Translations under genes and position numbers: made by a program
Notes under the pieces: model-generated
The model's input: the letters and a program-made list of their open reading frames with translations, nothing else
Databases searched by the model: none
What the model was told of the DNA's origin: nothing
Assembly: GCA_026419775.2 (NCBI GenBank)
Contig: JAOPGA020001124.1
Span: 1 to 64,000, forward strand
DNA: 64,000 bases
Source: Acrasis kona
Taxonomy: Eukaryota; Heterolobosea; Eutetramitea; Acrasida; Acrasidae
Reading direction: 5' to 3'
Shown: positions 20,701-32,159 of the stretch, piece after piece
Numbering within the stretch: the stretch's first letter is position 1
Layout: every line of letters begins with the position of its first letter

Positions 20701-23700
20701 TCGGCAATTTCTTGTGCCAACAAACCACCGTGTTCAGCAAAGACTTTTACGCTGTACAATAAATCAGCGTCGAGATAGACTGTTGGATCTCCAATGGTTA
20801 GTTTGGCCACCAAATCAGTTCCAATTTGTTGGTTTTGATTCTTGCGAAGATTCAAATCCAATCGAACGATCTCTTCTCCTTGTTTACAATCGACGAATCG
20901 TTTGAATTGACTATTGCTTTCGCTTCTCAAGTCATTTCCCAAGAAGCTGTCGATACTGACCTGTACGTTCATTTTACTCTCTGGATCAGGATTGGTAGAG
21001 ATGTTCGCTGTTAAATTTGTGATTTTGAAATCTACCAATGGATCTTCTCTTCTCCAATCTGAATAGCGACCTTGACCCCTACAGAGACGTAAATTCAATT
21101 CCATAATGTTGATGTGCACGTTGGTGGGTACTTGATCGTCTTGATCAGGTGCATCCTCAGAGTCATTAGCTTCCTTTACAATTTCAATCACGTCATTTGC
21201 CTCCGCCATTAACTTTTTACGTTTGTGTTGTAATTTCTTATTACGTGCAATCTCTTCTGCCCATGGATCTACATCCTCCGTTTGACCGAAATTTCTAGAA
21301 TAAATTTCGGTGAAGAGTTCGATTTGACCTCTCGTGATGTTAATGTTGACAGGTTCCTGAACAATGATTCTAATCTTGTTGCCACCTGATTGGCTGCTCT
21401 TCTTGTTGATTTTTATGGGGTGTTTATTAGATTGCTTGTTGCGATCGATTGAAATGTCCTTGAGGGAGTATTCATCGGGAGCTCTTCCCTGACGAATAAT
21501 TCTCTGGAAAGAAACACTAAGGCCAAAGTCATCAAAGATTTTTAGAGCCCTTGGCGGTTTTCCTCCTTTGCGTTTGCTGGCATCGGATCTAGTGGATACG
21601 TTTAGACCCTTTGCCGTGAAGCAATACGTTTCCGTAAAGTAAACATCATCTTGGCTCTCGTTTCCATCCTTGATTTTGTTTTTGATGATAAATTCGCCCA
21701 AATCAAATACAAGTGCCTTGTTGGATTCGTGATTGACTGGTATGATGATATGTGGTGATTTGATATTGACGTCCACGCTCAATATAGTCTTGTGCACAAA
21801 ACTCTTTTGTTTGAGTTTTTCGTTGCGTTGTTTGGCTGCTTTTCTTACTTGACGCTTACCAAAGTTTTTAGCATTATCTCTATTGGAGTTGGCGTAGCTC
21901 TGTACAATGGGACCGTTCGTCACGATGGCGATCACCTTGTTCATTGTTCTATGTAGATACACCATACGAAGGGCATTCACGCGAGCACGAATGGTGTACT
22001 CGGTGATTTTATCTCTCTTTTTGGGCTTGGCTATGAATGGTTTACTGGGATCGTGTTCGCCCTCTTCTTCTTGTTTTAGTTCCTTGCTTTCAAAGTAAAA
22101 ATCAATCAATGGTTCGTCTTGGTTGGTACTGACGCCCTGCACTAGGGTATCTCCCTTTCCATTGGGTAGTCCATTGCCTTCATCTTTTGCATTATCACTC
22201 TTCAGGTCGTGCATACTCTCTCGTGCTTCAATTACGTGTTCGTACATCAAGTGATGAGTGTCATCTCCCAATTCAAATTGTTTGACCTTGATGGTGCCCA
22301 ACTTGACTTGATAAGAATCTTGTCCGGTAGTCTTTCCACCCATAATGGTCTCGAATTGTACTTTGTTGGTGCTGACTTGCAGGAAATTGAATCCAGTGTC
22401 GCTCAATAACAAATTAACCTTTTGAACACTGGCCTTAATGTTCAATTCAGAGTACTTTAGCTCAGCACCCGTTCTCACCAAAATGGGTTCGCTACCGAAC
22501 TGCGCGCTCCTTCCTACTAATTCACTATAGATATCCTCGTAGGTATCGATCCACAGATCAATCATTTTTGAAATAATGCTCTGTTCCACCACTAGATGAA
22601 TTTCAGAAATGGTAAAGTCCATGAATGACTTGGCGATCAAACTATCGCTCAATTCACTTCTAAAATCAGAAATATTGACGCTGGAGAAGGTAATCACGTT
22701 CTCCTTGACGCTATATTCGTGATCTGGAGTGATGGATTTAATGTAGTTGGTTCGATCGTTTGGATTAACCCATGATAGAATGGGTCTCATCAAGTGAGTA
22801 AAATCTTGTTGATTTTCTCTAGAGGATAGACCGCTCATATCAATGATATTCAATCCATGTAATTTGGCATCTACGCTGGTATCGTATCGACGAGATATAA
22901 TCAACAAGCTCAAATCATCGCACGATATATCAATCAACGGACGCTCTTGATGATCTAGATAACTAGGATTATAATCCACTGCAATTACCAATCGTTCCAA
23001 ATTGAAAATGGTTTGCCGCTAATACTCTCTTTTGTTCCAATTCAAATTCATCGTTGGTGAGCTGTAAATTGGGGTCGCTATCCTTGCGTATACCACTACG
23101 CAAATCAACAACGTCTTCTAATTTATTGACTCCATAATAAATATGAGCCATGATGCAATCATGAAGTGCGCTCAACCATTTTGGTTTTTGATCCACTTTG
23201 AACACAAACGTAACGAATGAATCTAAACTCTGTGGCAACACGATGGCGATTTGATCAGGTTGTAACGTGGTTCCATATAACCCATTACGATCCTCTCTAC
23301 ACTGTGTTTCGTCGCACCATGGAGTGTTTTCTTCGATATCTACTTTGAGTAGTTTATACACTCGATCACGAACGAAATTCCTCATTCCTAGATTAAGCGA
23401 ATCATCTAGTATTTCTGCTCTGTGCTTTACTACGTTAATCTCGGCGACTGCTTTTCGTAGTTTTCTTTCCAAATCCTGTTGTGATTTATCGTATAGATAT
23501 AAAGTACCACCTTCTATCAACTCTGCGTAATATTCTTGATCAGTACGATCATCTCTGAAGAAACTCATTTTTCCATCCTCTTCCAAATTGAGTTGTGGAA
23601 GCATGGGTGCCTTGACAACGGTCACATAACCGCTCATTTTGACGCGCAACGTCTCCACGCCAACTGGATTGTCCCATAGATTGACCAAACTGTTAATAAT

Positions 23701-26326
23701 GGGAACTACCTTTGCGATTTTTTGCGTGCTCACGTTGATTTTGACCATATCCATGGTGGCTTCAATCTTTGACAATGCATATCGATAATCAGTAAATACG
23801 AGCGATTGTGCAATCTTGAGCATCACGTTGGTTCTTTCGATTAGATTACTTGCGCTATCGTGTGCAATCTGTAACACTGCGGGAGCATCTGGCGATTCGT
23901 GCTTGTCCCTCTTGATTGATCACATCCACGTAGAACTTGTTTGTTGGTGTGTAGTAATCGAATGTCTTTTAGGTCCAATAAAAAGTGATCGTAGAGATCG
24001 TCCTCCTTCATGTTCTCAGAGGATGTAATTCTATTTTGTCTCTCTTGTATATCCTCCAGTACGGATCTGAAAATGATTCTACCCAAATTGACCAGCAATA
24101 TATCCGTATTCTGGTGATTGCTCTCTGGTATGACAATATTCGGCGTCAATACGGTAATGTCCACATCCAACACTCCCTTTTCTTCGAGACTCTTCTTGAT
24201 ACGCTTGGCTGCCTTCTTGGCAATGACTTGTCCCGCACGCTTGGCCTTCTTTCTCAAAATCTTCAAATTTACATTTTGTGGAATTTGCAAGAATGAAATC
24301 ACTCTCCTGATGAGTTCCAACTGAAGTACCAAATCGAATTGTTCCAATCTCATTCTCACACGTAGCGACACAATCTCATCGACTGGTTTCGAATCAACCA
24401 TGATTTTGAACACTGGAGATAACGATAGCAATTCCATTCGATCATCCAGCGATTGAAATCTTTTCAAATCCTTGGGCATTCTTCTAATCAGCACGTGCTT
24501 GAATGCAGGATCATCATTGTATTCGTCCACCAAACAAGCATCAGATACGGTCACGCTCACGAGCAACGAACGATTGCTCGCTCTCATGCCGACGCTACCC
24601 ACCACATCCCACACTTTTGCAGCCAATATCGTCCTTGTTTCGGCCTCTTGTACTTGATCCTCGATAATGGCGATCCTGCCACCTCTAAAATGAAAGTTGA
24701 GCCTATAAATGACATAATCGTCTGGAATCAAACTTTCGTTCGATGCCTCCAATTCTTTGGTGGCTTGGTATCCGATGGTTTCGTATAAACTCTCTCGCTG
24801 TCTGTCGGTTAGTTCGAACAGGTTATCGTCGTCATCGTCGTTATTGAGTTGATTGTTATTTGAATTGGATCCCCACCAACCCTTCACCCACTGACTCCAA
24901 CTCTGTTTTAGTTCTGGCTCTGGTTCCTCGTCATGTTCATGCTCTACGATTTCCAAATCAATCTCTCCGTTCGCAACATCGCGATAACTATGAAAGTGTT
25001 AGGATTGTGCGCGCGTGACGAATTACAATTGGAGTTGTTCGAATGTCAAGTGTTCTTCTAGATATCTTAATCTGTCCTTTTCTACTTGACTAAGAGACAG
25101 GTACCATGGTAACTTTCCACTTCTCTTGTATAGCTCCATGTACTCTTTTCTCTTTGATTTGAGATCCTCTAATTGTGCCCACGTGAATGATTTGTCGAGA
25201 ATGTCTTGTTTTGCACTGTTGACAACGTACTTCCACCACTCTTTTCGATCTTCTTTTGTGGTCATTCCCACTCTTGGAATGTAAGATCGGTACTGTTAAT
25301 GTTTAGTAAAACACGTTTACAATTCAAACTTACTTTGTCGTAGTGGCCACTGTTGGAAAGATACTCCAAAGTGTACAATGCGTTCGTGTATTGTGTTTGT
25401 GCTAGAATGAGTTCGAACCTCTCGATGAAGAATTCCATCAAAATCTTTGGTTGCGTGAACTCTACGCTTCCTGTTCTTTGTGCTCTAATCTTGAGATCAA
25501 TGTTTGCATGGGGAATGATTAATCTATTCTCCTGTCTCTTTCTTTTTATTAATTGTCTCATCTTGACGCAGAAATCTTCATGCGACATGTTTTGTTCGCA
25601 GAATAAAGACTTCTCGTCTGGGTTCATGTATATGCATAAGCCTTGTATGGATAGCAATTTGTTGATCGCATCTTCGTCTTGAGAGTCTTCTTTTGGAACC
25701 CATGAATCGTCGCATGTTTCCAAGTCAATGCTGTCTATCATTACACCTGCTACCACAGATGAATCATGATTTGAATCATCTTCGTATCTTATGTGAACGC
25801 GCTTGACATGCAATTGTACGTTGTTTGTAATTTTTTCGTATAATCTGATCATGAAAGAGGATTCCTTGAAGAGTTCTTGTTCTGATGAATGTGTGGGCAG
25901 CTTTTGTTTTGACTCGTGTTTGACCTTTCTCGCCCGCTTTCGGTTTTTTAGCATTTTGTGTTTCAATTCTGATTCGGTATATTGTTCTTCTGTTGTTAAA
26001 TAGACACACTTCTTGGGACGCACTACAAGGAACAAATCTACCAGCGTAAGCCGCACGGGCTCTGTTGCAATGTTCATCCAGGGGATTTCAATCTTTATAG
26101 TACCAACGTGGCCGTCAACAATTGAGAATGGCACCTTAAATTGTTATTATGGAGTTTGAAAATCATTTGTTACATTAAGAAGATCTAACGCGCTTTTCTT
26201 TAGTCTCACTTCGTTCAATTCTACATTTCCTTTCAATGTGGATAATGATAATGTGTTTATATCTAAGTTATCAATATAATCTCCTAGTATCCTCACTAGC
26301 AGCTTAGAGACAACATTCTCAAACAT
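14757..26326 (-). CDS. VPS13: VPS13-family bridge-like lipid transfer protein
   Basis: Very large gene, about 3,800 aa. Exons I place: 26326-26174, 26134-25334, 25292-25027, 24987-23937, 23901 to about 23009, and on to 14757, with introns of 39, 41, 39 and 35 nt. The N-terminus (MFENVVSKLLVRILGDYIDN) is the chorein domain; exon 1 joins exon 2 in phase across ALDLLN/VPFSIVDG. Exon 3 gives the family's KEWWKYV region. The middle is the repeating-beta-groove rod and the VAB adaptor-binding repeats. The end carries the VPS13_C/ATG2_C region and a PH-like domain. VPS13 transfers lipids at membrane contacts. Near 23005-23008 the frame only continues if one base of a 4-nt homopolymer is ignored (see finding). 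The 35-nt intron at 23936-23902 has a weak donor (GTTCTA). Confidence 0.9.
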
Positions 26327-26656
26327 GTCGGTTGTTTCTAAAAATAATATTTTATTGTATTGCCCAAAAGTAATATCCGACCAAAGCGTTTATCCTCCAT
26401 TCGCGTCACCAAATTTCGAGCGACCATAAGATATCCGAAGACATCATAAAATCGTCTTTATGGATAATAGGTTACCATAAACAACTATTTAGAAGTTGAA
26501 CTCAAGTTCTGTGAAAATGCCGGAGTAGAGCAGGAGTGTAACCTGGTTATATTAAAGACGGCGGTGGTGATAGCTGTTAGTGCCATCCTTACAACCAAGA
26601 TACAAGGTTCGTTCAAAGAGGTGAAGAAATTTTACAAGGAAAGACAATCTACATGA
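26325..26656 (+). CDS. Possible small spliced membrane protein
   Basis: The 3' part (26471-26656) reads as a plausible protein tail with a hydrophobic helix (LVILKTAVVIAVSAILTT) and a basic end ([10 protein letters not shown]). It has no ATG of its own. An intron ending at 26470 would join it in phase to an ATG at 26325, with a donor at 26370 or 26388 (introns of 101 or 83 nt). Those introns are longer than others in the window. This ATG would also overlap the VPS13 start codon on the other strand. The gene model is therefore weak; the tail itself is the better-supported part. Confidence 0.3.
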
Positions 26657-26867
26657 AAGTTCTTTTTAATTTTATCAAACTTAGGCCGCGATTTGCAATT
26701 GCCCTATTCTGATTAACATTAAAACTTGACGTTCTTTGATCAATGTCTTTAACTATACGATTTACTGATAATGTTGCAATTTCACTTGTATGGTAAGACG
26801 CAGCGCTAGTATCACCCAATACGACTACAGTCTTGTTTTGAGCATCATCACAAGTCAATACTCGCAT
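26649..26867 (-). CDS. Hypothetical 72-aa protein
   Basis: An ORF with a proper ATG at 26867, 45 nt head-to-head from the DPH1 start. The protein (beginning [19 protein letters not shown]) has no domain that I recognise. Its last codons overlap the end of the opposite-strand ORF tail by a few bases. It may be a small gene or a chance ORF. Confidence 0.25.
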   Translation of the reverse strand: MRVLTCDDAQNKTVVVLGDTSAASYHTSEIATLSVNRIVKDIDQRTSSFNVNQNRAIANRGLSLIKLKRTFM

Positions 26868-26912
26868 TTTCCACTCAACTTATATTTACAAAATAATATC
26901 AAATTTTACAAA

Positions 26913-28341
26913 ATGTCACAATGTGGGGGTGAATGTGAAACCGAAGTATGTAAGAGTATATCCACAGTAACAATCCAGGATACACCGAAACAAAAGACAG
27001 AAGTGAAAGTCAAAAATCAAATACCCGACCACATTTTGAATGACCAAGTATTAAACACCTTGATAAAAACTGCCCTACCCTCAAATTATAACTTCGAAAT
27101 ACATAAAACAATATACAGAATACAACAAGCTGGAGCGAAAGTAGTTGCCCTTCAAATGCCAGAAGGATTGTTACTTTTTGCATGTGTTATTTCTGATATT
27201 TTAGAGAGGTATGTTAACATTCAAAAAAAGATAATTACTTGATAATGAAAAGATTCTGCCAAGTCAGCTGCATAGTTATGGGCGATGTCACCTATGGTGC
27301 TTGCTGTATCGATGACTTTACTGCGAAAGCACTTGGTGCAGATTTTATGGTGCACTACGCTCATAGTTGTTTGAGTAAGTATACTTTTCGAGGAATTAAA
27401 TCTAAATTGATTAGTACCTGTAAGCTCGTGCAGCATGAACATTTTATACGTTTTTGTTGACATTGGTATCGATATGAGACACTTTATAGAAACTGTTAAA
27501 AGTAATTTCGATCCCAGTGTTAGAGCTGCTTTCGTGTCTACTATACAGTTTGTGGCATCGCTTAGAGCTGCAAAGTCAGAATTCGATGAGCACTTCAAAG
27601 ATTGCATGATACCCCAAGTCAAGCCATTATCCCCTGGTGAAATACTTGGTTGCACTTCACCTCAACTTGCCGATAGGGATGCTTTGATGTAAGAAGAGTA
27701 TTTGCATCGTTTTGCATGTTAACATGAATAGTTATGTTGGAGATGGTAGATTTCATTTGGAGTCCGCAATGATACATAACCCACACATTCAAGCCTATCA
27801 GTATGATCCGTACCAAAAAGTACTTTCCAGAGTTGGTTACGACCACGAGCGTATGCATACCATCAGAAAGAGTGCCATTCAAGTAGCCACGTTAACAGCG
27901 AAAAAGTACGGAATTATATTAGGAACATTGGGAAGGCAGGGTAGCACGAGAATATTGTCACATTTGGAAGATTTATTGAATGAAAAGAAAATTCCTTTTG
28001 TTGTTGTTTTGTTGAGCGAAATCTTTCCTTCCAAACTTGCAATGTTTGGCGACGTAGATGCGTGGGTCCAAATAGCATGTCCCAGGTTGTCTATTGACTG
28101 GGGCCACGCATTTGAGAAGCCTTTGCTTACGCCATATGAAGTAGAAGTTGCCTTAAAGACAACAGAATGGAAGGAAGTCTATCCGATGGACTTTTATTCT
28201 GCTAATGGCGGAGAGTGGACTGTTAAATATGGGGAGGCCTCAAGTAATGCTAACAACAAATCGAGTTTGGACAAGAAGGTGGCGATGAGGCAGCGGTTGC
28301 AGCAAATAAAAAATAAAAAGGCAAGCCAAGCAGAAAAATAA
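26913..28341 (+). CDS. DPH1: Diphthamide biosynthesis protein 1
   Basis: Four exons (26913-27208, 27253-27374, 27415-27688, 27732-28341) with introns of 44, 40 and 43 nt; all joints keep phase. DPH1, with DPH2, is the radical-SAM-like enzyme that transfers a 3-amino-3-carboxypropyl group to a histidine of elongation factor 2, the first step of diphthamide synthesis. Diagnostic features are [10 protein letters not shown], the cysteine-bearing [20 protein letters not shown] at the second joint, [10 protein letters not shown] at the fourth exon, LGTLGRQG, and [14 protein letters not shown] with the third cluster cysteine. The usual C-terminal catalytic region is followed by a Lys-rich tail. Cluster cysteines are conserved, so the enzyme should be active. 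Confidence 0.9.
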
Positions 28342-28576
28342 TAAATGGCGACAGTTTTGTTGTTGACAGTTGTTTTTATAATTGAATTACAAAGTTATCT
28401 ATAGCAAAAGATGACGATGGTACAGGATGCATTGATTGGATTTTTTCGATGTCTTCGCTAAAATTAAATGTGTAGCTGTTAGCATCCTTGATTATAACAA
28501 AGATGAAAATTGTTATATTTGTAATTATCAAATTATTATAAGCAATTGTGGCACAAACTTTGGTACTAGCATTGTA

Positions 28577-29294
28577 ATGATGAATTTGAAGCTAGTGCTT
28601 GTGTTGTTTTGTGTGGCAGTGCAATGTCAGGAATATAGAACCTATTGTTGGCCAAATGGTAATAATACAGTTTCACTAAATATAACCCCTAATAGTGGTG
28701 GGTTATAAAGCAGAAGGTTTAAGAGTAAATTCCACAAGAGACGGGACATACGAAACACGTGTTATCGAATCACATAAACTCGATAGAACAAAAGGGAGAT
28801 ACAGATCAGAAACAACATACATCAACAGCAAGAATGAGTCTTACACAGAATCCTCTATTGGGTACGAAAAAACACCCACACAAGCATTTGTATACCAAAA
28901 TTATAATGGAGTATGCAGTTGCGTGAGTGTAACAGAAGTAGATATTGTGGGATGCTCTTCTGGATCATCTTCAAAAGTGGGGGATTTAATCAAGATCGAA
29001 AATGAGTTTGACGTTGTTGATGATGACGAGAGGATGGTTGGTAACAACACAAAAATCGTCAAACCTCTTGGCCACTCTAATGATGCAATTTTTATATCTC
29101 TAGAAGGTGGGCACGTAAAAAGCAAAAAGGACGTGTTGCTATACAAACATTGGTATACATACAAATATTTGAATGTAAAGCAACAAGTGCAAGACTCTGA
29201 TTTTATACTGCCTAAGGAGTGGAATTGTCCCAAAGAGAGCGAATGTAGAATTTTACTTCAACCCTTCACATTTTTCATTCAGAACAAATTTTAA
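28577..29294 (+). CDS. Secreted ependymin-related protein
   Basis: Two exons (28577-28658 and 28696-29294; 37-nt intron) join in phase as WPN/VVGYKAEGLRV. The start is the first of two adjacent ATGs. A signal peptide (MMNLKLVLVLFCVAVQC) precedes a mature domain of about 210 aa. The pattern 'Y-x-A-x-G-x-R', charged beta-strand repeats and spaced cysteines (YCWP, CSCVSV, VGC, NCPKESEC) is like ependymin-related (EPDR) proteins, which occur in animals and several protists and adopt a lipid-binding beta-fold. Potential N-glycosylation sites are present (NST, NES, NNT). The family call is moderate; secretion is well supported. Confidence 0.6.
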
Positions 29295-29319
29295 ACAATA
29301 AATATTAAAACAAAATTAT

Positions 29320-30279
29320 TTAATCAGTGTTCTGAATTGATGTAAACTTCTTCGCCATTTGACATATTTCATCAACTTTCAAATCCTGTACTCTTCCATC
29401 CAACACTTTTTCGCTCAAATTTGAGTTCCTGATGAACTTTTTAATTTGTTCAGGTGTTAGAACAGCTTTCAAGTTTGAATTGAGCTGCTTGCGCTTTCCA
29501 TTAAATGCAATTTTACAAAAATCTTCAATGCTCTCAAATGGTAGGTGTTCTTGCTCTGAGGGTGACGGTAAATCTCGTCGTGGAGTAAGCTTTACAACGC
29601 CCGCATCTACCTCTGGCGCCGGTATAAATGTTTTGGCCTTTACCGTGTGTAAATTTTTTACTGTACACTGGGATTGAGAACAAATGGTTATTCTGCTATA
29701 TTCTTTGGTGCCTGGAACGGCACAAATTCTGTCTGCCACTTCCTTTTGGAACATTAAAACCATGTTAATGTTTCTAAAATCTCCTTTTGATGTTTTGGAA
29801 AACACGCCACTGTACGTGTTCACATCCCTTAGCCACTTTATTAAAAGTGGTGTAGCTATTCCAAACGGCAGATTACCAATAATAGTTACATTGGAAGTGT
29901 CCTGTTCACCAAATTCTTTGAGTAGATCATACTCAGAAACCTCTAAAATGTCGCCATGAATCAGGTTGAATTTTTGTTTTTTTTCTTCTTGATCGTCAAC
30001 AGCCTGTCCAATCATTTGTAGCGATGGAAAAAATCTTTCATCTTTTTCTACTGCAATTACTCTTCTGGCACCTGCATTAATCAATGATCGCGTTAGTGGG
30101 CCTGGTCCTGGTCCAACTTCGATAACAACTGAGTCTTTAACATCTCCACATTGCTTGACAATTTTATCTGTAACTCTTGTATCTAACAGAAAGTTTTGTG
30201 ATAACTGCTTTGAAGCTTGTAGATTGTACATTTTAAGAATCTCTCGTAGAGAGGGCATGGGTGGTAGCCTTGCAGACAT
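29320..30279 (-). CDS. TFB1M: Mitochondrial rRNA adenine dimethyltransferase (TFB1M/KsgA family)
   Basis: 319 aa, single exon, ATG at 30279. It has the KsgA/Dim1 fold: SAM-binding motif I EVGPGPGPLTRSL (about residues 54-66), acidic motif II VIAVEKDERF, and the catalytic NLPF loop in IGNLPFGIATPLL. The N-terminal LPPMPSLREILKMYNL plus KQLSQNFLLD is characteristic of the mitochondrial branch (TFB1M), which dimethylates two adenines in the small-subunit rRNA helix 45. Cytosolic Dim1 lacks this beginning. It is head-to-head with the 2OG-fold gene, with 41 nt between start codons. Confidence 0.88.
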   Translation of the reverse strand: MSARLPPMPSLREILKMYNLQASKQLSQNFLLDTRVTDKIVKQCGDVKDSVVIEVGPGPGPLTRSLINAGARRVIAVEKDERFFPSLQMIGQAVDDQEEKKQKFNLIHGDILEVSEYDLLKEFGEQDTSNVTIIGNLPFGIATPLLIKWLRDVNTYSGVFSKTSKGDFRNINMVLMFQKEVADRICAVPGTKEYSRITICSQSQCTVKNLHTVKAKTFIPAPEVDAGVVKLTPRRDLPSPSEQEHLPFESIEDFCKIAFNGKRKQLNSNLKAVLTPEQIKKFIRNSNLSEKVLDGRVQDLKVDEICQMAKKFTSIQNTD

Positions 30280-30320
30280 GTGTTCAAGTTCGTTTACAAT
30301 TTAAATTGAAGAAATTTAAC

Positions 30321-31781
30321 ATGAGCTCCACAACCCAAGACAGCAACAGTTCAACTGACAGAGTGGGAGTATTTCTTTCAATCTACTACGCTATACTAGA
30401 TATCGCCGACTATGGAAAAAAGATTGGAGAGATTATAAACATTGAGCCCCTAGTGCGACCAATATTTCTAGATAGAGAGGAATCTACAGACGAACAAGAT
30501 GAAATGCCATTGAGAAAAAGAGTGAAACAATCAGATCAATCATTATTTGAACTGATGAGGAAGATGTGCGATACAAGGACAATTAAGTTCTGCGACAGCG
30601 AAATTATCTCAAGATCCGAAACAGACAACATCTTCACGATAGAAGTCGGTGACAGAAATGGTAAATACACAAACATTGGAACACTCTATGAGCCAAAGAT
30701 TGAACTTTTGAGCACCGACAAAATTTTAATTAAACAAGAAAATGATGAAGATGTCATTCCCGTCACAGAAACAGAGTGTGATTACACAAACATCGTCATC
30801 AAAGACCTTGACGACATGGATTGCATCCAAGAAATCAAAAGAGAAGTAATGAAGAACATGACAGGCTTCTTGCCCACACTTTTACTTGAGAGCCTTACGA
30901 TCAACAAGAACAAAGAATCAATAAAAAAAGACTACAAATCTTCAAAACACTCCAACGATCCATCCCTAATTGGACACGTCGTAATGTGTCTTCCCGTTGC
31001 ATTCACAGGAGGTGCCTTCAAGGTTTCGTATTCTGATGAACAAGTCGAGATAGAGTTTGAGGACATGATCAGAAACAATTGTAAAAAAATGAAATTAAAC
31101 AGCAAGCCTCAATACTATGAACGAGGAAGAATAGTGTATACGTATTTTTACAAGGGATGCGAAATGAAAATCAGACCAGTCGATAAAGGACATCAAGTTG
31201 TGATCACTTTGGCCATCATGAAACCAGAATCTCTCGTAGACAACACTCCCACCATTCGCGAACAAGACATTGCTAGAAACACACGAAAGTTCGTAAAATG
31301 CATCAAGCAGTTGCAAGTTGGCACATTTGGACTTCTTTTGGGCGAAAACTACGATACGACCAAAGTAAACGAAAACCAATTGACCGGCTTCGATAAGAAA
31401 TTGTGGATCGAGTTGGAGAGGGTCAAATCAGAGTTTGACTTCAAGATCATTCCAATAGCATATAATTTCGCTCACTATCATGATAAAAAAGCTGAAGGTA
31501 TTAAGAATTCCGTTACAATAAAGGACATTTACTTGATGACTGAAGAAGAGATTGACCGAATGATTGCGATGGAGAAGCCAGCCAGAGTGGAGCAGACCAT
31601 TCCGTTCATTTTTGGATCCACGAGAGGAAAGTATTGTAGGCTTAATATCGTGAACAAGAAGAAGTACAGCGGCTATGATCATCTTCCATATGAAAAGAAA
31701 ATCACATTCCTCCATTCTGCCTTTTTGATTACTAGAAGACCACCTGTTTCAATTGATGTTCCTAATTCCTCGTCCACGTAA
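30321..31781 (+). CDS. 2OG-Fe(II) oxygenase-fold protein, probable pseudoenzyme
   Basis: ATG 30321, 486 aa, single exon. The segment GHVVMCLPVAFTGGAFKVSY followed by VYTYFYKGCEMKIRPVDKGH closely follows the protist/fungal 2OG-Fe(II) oxygenase pattern (G-x-LVV-LP-x-F-x-GG ... AFY-x-DCEHEV-x-PV-x-SG-x-R). However, the HxD iron motif expected just before the first strand is DYK here (SIKKDYKSSK), the distal His of the CEHEV motif is Met (CEMKI), and the 2OG-binding Arg is Gln (GHQVVIT). All ligands are therefore gone while the fold-defining residues remain. It likely has a binding or structural role. The N-terminal 160 residues are acidic and unrecognised. Confidence 0.6.
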   Translation: MSSTTQDSNSSTDRVGVFLSIYYAILDIADYGKKIGEIINIEPLVRPIFLDREESTDEQDEMPLRKRVKQSDQSLFELMRKMCDTRTIKFCDSEIISRSETDNIFTIEVGDRNGKYTNIGTLYEPKIELLSTDKILIKQENDEDVIPVTETECDYTNIVIKDLDDMDCIQEIKREVMKNMTGFLPTLLLESLTINKNKESIKKDYKSSKHSNDPSLIGHVVMCLPVAFTGGAFKVSYSDEQVEIEFEDMIRNNCKKMKLNSKPQYYERGRIVYTYFYKGCEMKIRPVDKGHQVVITLAIMKPESLVDNTPTIREQDIARNTRKFVKCIKQLQVGTFGLLLGENYDTTKVNENQLTGFDKKLWIELERVKSEFDFKIIPIAYNFAHYHDKKAEGIKNSVTIKDIYLMTEEEIDRMIAMEKPARVEQTIPFIFGSTRGKYCRLNIVNKKKYSGYDHLPYEKKITFLHSAFLITRRPPVSIDVPNSSST

Positions 31782-32159
31782 AAGTATAATAAATTTAATT
31801 AGTGTCATGTTGGTGGTTACTTGATGTTTTAAAATATAGGTTAGCTCTCCGTACTAACATCTGACGTGGATGCATCGTGACTTGGTTTGCTAACCAGTTC
31901 TAGAACCTTTTGAATATTGGAACAAGTGTGTGTCTTAACACCAATGCTGATTGGTTCGATCTCGAATAATAACATTGCGTTATTTCGACTCTAGTTGAGT
32001 GGTAACGAGATTATATACAAGATTATGGTTAGTGATGGTCAAACAAACCAGAATGGTGCTCCAATATATTCATTTGAAATTGAGCAACATAATTAACTTG
32101 GAATAGACAAAGACCAATGATGTATCAAAAATAATTTAATTGCATGATGAAAAAGTAAT
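31782..32159. other. Non-coding between convergent genes
   Basis: 378 nt between the 2OG-fold gene and the rhodanese gene, which converge. No ORF with recognisable content and no RNA gene that I can support. Confidence 0.5.

Noticed and set aside
31940-32010. tRNA-like GGTTCGATCTCG stretch
   Set aside because: I could not build acceptor and anticodon arms around it; no tRNA or rRNA gene in the window is supported.
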